Assembly: GCA_016286555.1 (NCBI GenBank)
Contig: JAEETA010000011.1
Location: 1 to 64,000, forward strand
Length of the DNA: 64,000 bases
Origin: Lachnospiraceae bacterium
GTDB taxonomy: Bacteria; Bacillota; Clostridia; Lachnospirales; Lachnospiraceae
Direction of reading: 5' to 3'
The notes under the pieces were generated by a model, which was not told where the DNA came from, searched no databases, and was given only the letters and a program-made list of their open reading frames with translations. Made by a program: the position numbers and the translations under genes. Below are positions 62,614-64,000 of this stretch, piece after piece (the stretch's first letter is position 1; every line of letters starts with the position of its first letter).

Positions 62614-62847
62614 TCACTTATCCAGAATATCTACATCTACTCTGATATTGTCTTTCATGGATGCAGCCTTTACAACGGAGCGGATGGACTTTGCGATCCT
62701 GCCCTGTTTACCGATGACCTTGCCCATGTCGGAAGGAGCGACCCGAAGCTCAATAACAAGATTCCTGCCCTCTCCACGCTGGGTAACCTCTACCTCTTCG
62801 GGATGGTCTACAAGAGCCTTGGCGATTACTTCAACAAGTTCTCTCAA
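62614..62847 (-). CDS. khpA: KhpA, single KH-domain RNA-binding protein
   Basis: 77 residues. The GxxG loop is IGKQGRIAKSIRSVV, and the fold begins LVIELRVAPSDMG. KhpA dimerises with KhpB (Jag) and influences elongation and FtsA levels in streptococci. The start is TTG with a strong AAGGAGGCCAATT. It stands between rpsP and rimM. Confidence 0.94.
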   Translation of the reverse strand: MRELVEVIAKALVDHPEEVEVTQRGEGRNLVIELRVAPSDMGKVIGKQGRIAKSIRSVVKAASMKDNIRVDVDILDK

Positions 62848-62877
62848 AATTGGCCTCCTTTAATTTCAGAGGTATCC

Positions 62878-63123
62878 TTATTTCTGGATACCGGCGATCT
62901 TGAAAAGCTTTCCGACCACTTCAGTGGGCTGAGCGCCGTTTGCAAGCCACTTCTTAGCTGCTTCCTCGTCTACGTTGAAGGTGGAAGGATCGGTGGAAGG
63001 ATCGTAGGTGCCGATCTCCTCGATGAACTTACCGTCTCTGGGAGAACGGGAATCTGCTACGATGATACGATACATAGGAGCCTTCTTCTGACCCATTCTT
63101 CTCAATCTGATCTTTACTGCCAT
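62878..63123 (-). CDS. rpsP: Small ribosomal subunit protein bS16
   Basis: 81 residues. Begins [20 protein letters not shown], the conserved start, and has [17 protein letters not shown]. bS16 is an early 30S assembly protein. ATG behind GGAGGAAAAGAAAC. It follows ffh on the same strand. Confidence 0.97.
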   Translation of the reverse strand: MAVKIRLRRMGQKKAPMYRIIVADSRSPRDGKFIEEIGTYDPSTDPSTFNVDEEAAKKWLANGAQPTEVVGKLFKIAGIQK

Positions 63124-63198
63124 GTTTCTTTTCCTCCGTAAAATAAATGAAAAATAATTGTTTCTATGATCAGGCGACCGTAGGTCTCCAAATCTGCG

Positions 63199-64000
63199 TT
63201 AAAAAGGGAACTTGGGGCCTCTTCCCATGGGAAAACCGCCCATGCCTCCGAAGAGTCCGCCGTGGCGTTTACCGCCACCCATCTGCTTCATCATCTTCTG
63301 GCTCTGTTCAAACTGTTTGATGAAGCGATTGACCTCCGCAATGTCCAGGCCGCAGCCCACAGCAATGCGGTGCTTTCTCCGGGGATTCAGGAGCTTCGGA
63401 TTCCGGCGCTCCTCCGGTGTCATGGAAAGCACGATGGCTTCCATATGCTTCATCTTCTTCTCATCCACCTGAGATTCCAGGTCTGCGGCGTTGATCCCCA
63501 TACCGGGCATCATCTTCAGGATCCCTGCAAGGCCGCCCATGTTCTGCATTTGGCGCATGCTTTCGAGATAGTCCTCAAAGTCGAACTTTCCCTTTTTCAT
63601 GCGGGACATCATGTCCCTGCCCTTGTCCTCGTCAATGTCGATGGACTCCTGGGCCTTCTCGATGAGGGTCAGCACATCACCCATTCCCAGGATCCTGCCG
63701 GCCATACGGTCGGGATAAAAGGGCTCCAGGTCAGTGAGCTTCTCGCCCATGCCCACATAGAGCACCGGGCATCCGGTCACGGCTCTGACGGAAAGGGCTG
63801 CACCGCCTCTGGCGTCGCCGTCCAGTTTGGAAAGGATCACACCGTCAATGCCGATCTGTTCCTTGAACTCCTCGGCCACATTCACGGCATCCTGACCGGT
63901 CATGGCGTCCACCACCAGGATGGTCTGATGAACGGTGACAGTCTCTTTGATCTCTTTCAGCTCCGCCATCATCTCTTCATCCACATGAAGTCGACCGGCG
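63199..64000 (-). CDS. ffh: Ffh, signal recognition particle GTPase (partial, 5' end outside window)
   Basis: Only the C-terminal 266 residues lie in the window; reading continues through the right edge (AGRLHVDEEMM precedes the first internal methionine), so the gene starts beyond base 64000. The end of the GTPase (LVVDAMTGQDAVNVA, LSKLDGDARGGAAL) and the methionine-rich M domain (MSRMKKGKFDFEDYLESMRQ, LNPRRKHRIAVGCG) that binds signal sequences and SRP RNA are visible. It ends with a glycine-rich tail. Confidence 0.97.
   Translation of the reverse strand, partial: AGRLHVDEEMMAELKEIKETVTVHQTILVVDAMTGQDAVNVAEEFKEQIGIDGVILSKLDGDARGGAALSVRAVTGCPVLYVGMGEKLTDLEPFYPDRMAGRILGMGDVLTLIEKAQESIDIDEDKGRDMMSRMKKGKFDFEDYLESMRQMQNMGGLAGILKMMPGMGINAADLESQVDEKKMKHMEAIVLSMTPEERRNPKLLNPRRKHRIAVGCGLDIAEVNRFIKQFEQSQKMMKQMGGGKRHGGLFGGMGGFPMGRGPKFPF

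Overview
The window looks like chromosomal core sequence from an anaerobic, low-pathway-complexity member of the Bacillota, most probably class Clostridia and Lachnospiraceae-like. The evidence is an L27 protein with the Firmicutes-specific N-terminal extension next to its Prp protease, an oxygen-sensitive class III ribonucleotide reductase (nrdD/nrdG), Shine-Dalgarno sites of the AGGAGG type with frequent TTG starts, a mreB-mreC-mreD-mrdA-minC-rodA-mgsA shape cluster, and the ffh-rpsP-khpA-rimM-trmD-rplS-rbgA-rnhB order shared with Bacillus. No insertion sequence, prophage, CRISPR array, tRNA or rRNA was seen. Nearly all genes are on the minus strand; only lexA, metF and prs are on the plus strand.

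Layout: 1-900 holds lexA with a LexA-box array. 924-4731 (minus) is a ribosome-assembly block: rplU-prp-rpmA, then obg, yhbY, yqeK, rsfS, with a structured L21 leader. 4749-8114 holds a cytidylate-kinase-like gene, then aroB-lspA-rluD. 8190-12524 has sepF, a PAS-GGDEF protein, an HlyD-like membrane protein, a candidate structured RNA and a small P-loop protein. 12665-21961 is the cell-shape cluster with a carboxypeptidase and radC. 22001-31269 covers ynbB, miaA, mutL, mutS, miaB and dut. 31247-34984 is the anaerobic ribonucleotide reductase and a WYL regulator. 35067-42233 has a membrane-anchored MutS-like ATPase with a 56-residue membrane protein, a purine permease, MTA/SAH deaminase, cytidine deaminase, purine nucleoside phosphorylase and tyrS.

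42351-50000 contains a MoxR/VWA pair, metF, gpsA-plsY-der and a DUF512 radical-SAM protein. 49836-51290 is prs with an unusual 3' tail carrying two tandem structured repeats. 51287-54641 is a two-component system. 54659-64000 is the translation/secretion block from yraN to ffh, which runs off the right edge.

The genes fall into coherent programmes: ribosome assembly and modification (obg, rbgA, der, rsfS, yhbY, rimM, trmD, rluD, miaA, miaB), wall elongation and division (mre, mrdA, rodA, minC, sepF, dacA), DNA damage and mismatch repair (lexA, radC, mutSL), nucleotide supply (nrdDG, dut, cdd, punA, prs), and secretion (ffh, two lepB, lspA). The most unusual items are: the covarying tandem RNA repeat behind prs; a multi-helix RNA candidate before the HlyD-like gene; an MreB with altered nucleotide-binding residues; minC without minD/minE; the absence of nadD from its usual slot; a TrmD with a 156-residue C-terminal extension; and an anti-Shine-Dalgarno copy placed just upstream of the rplU transcription start.
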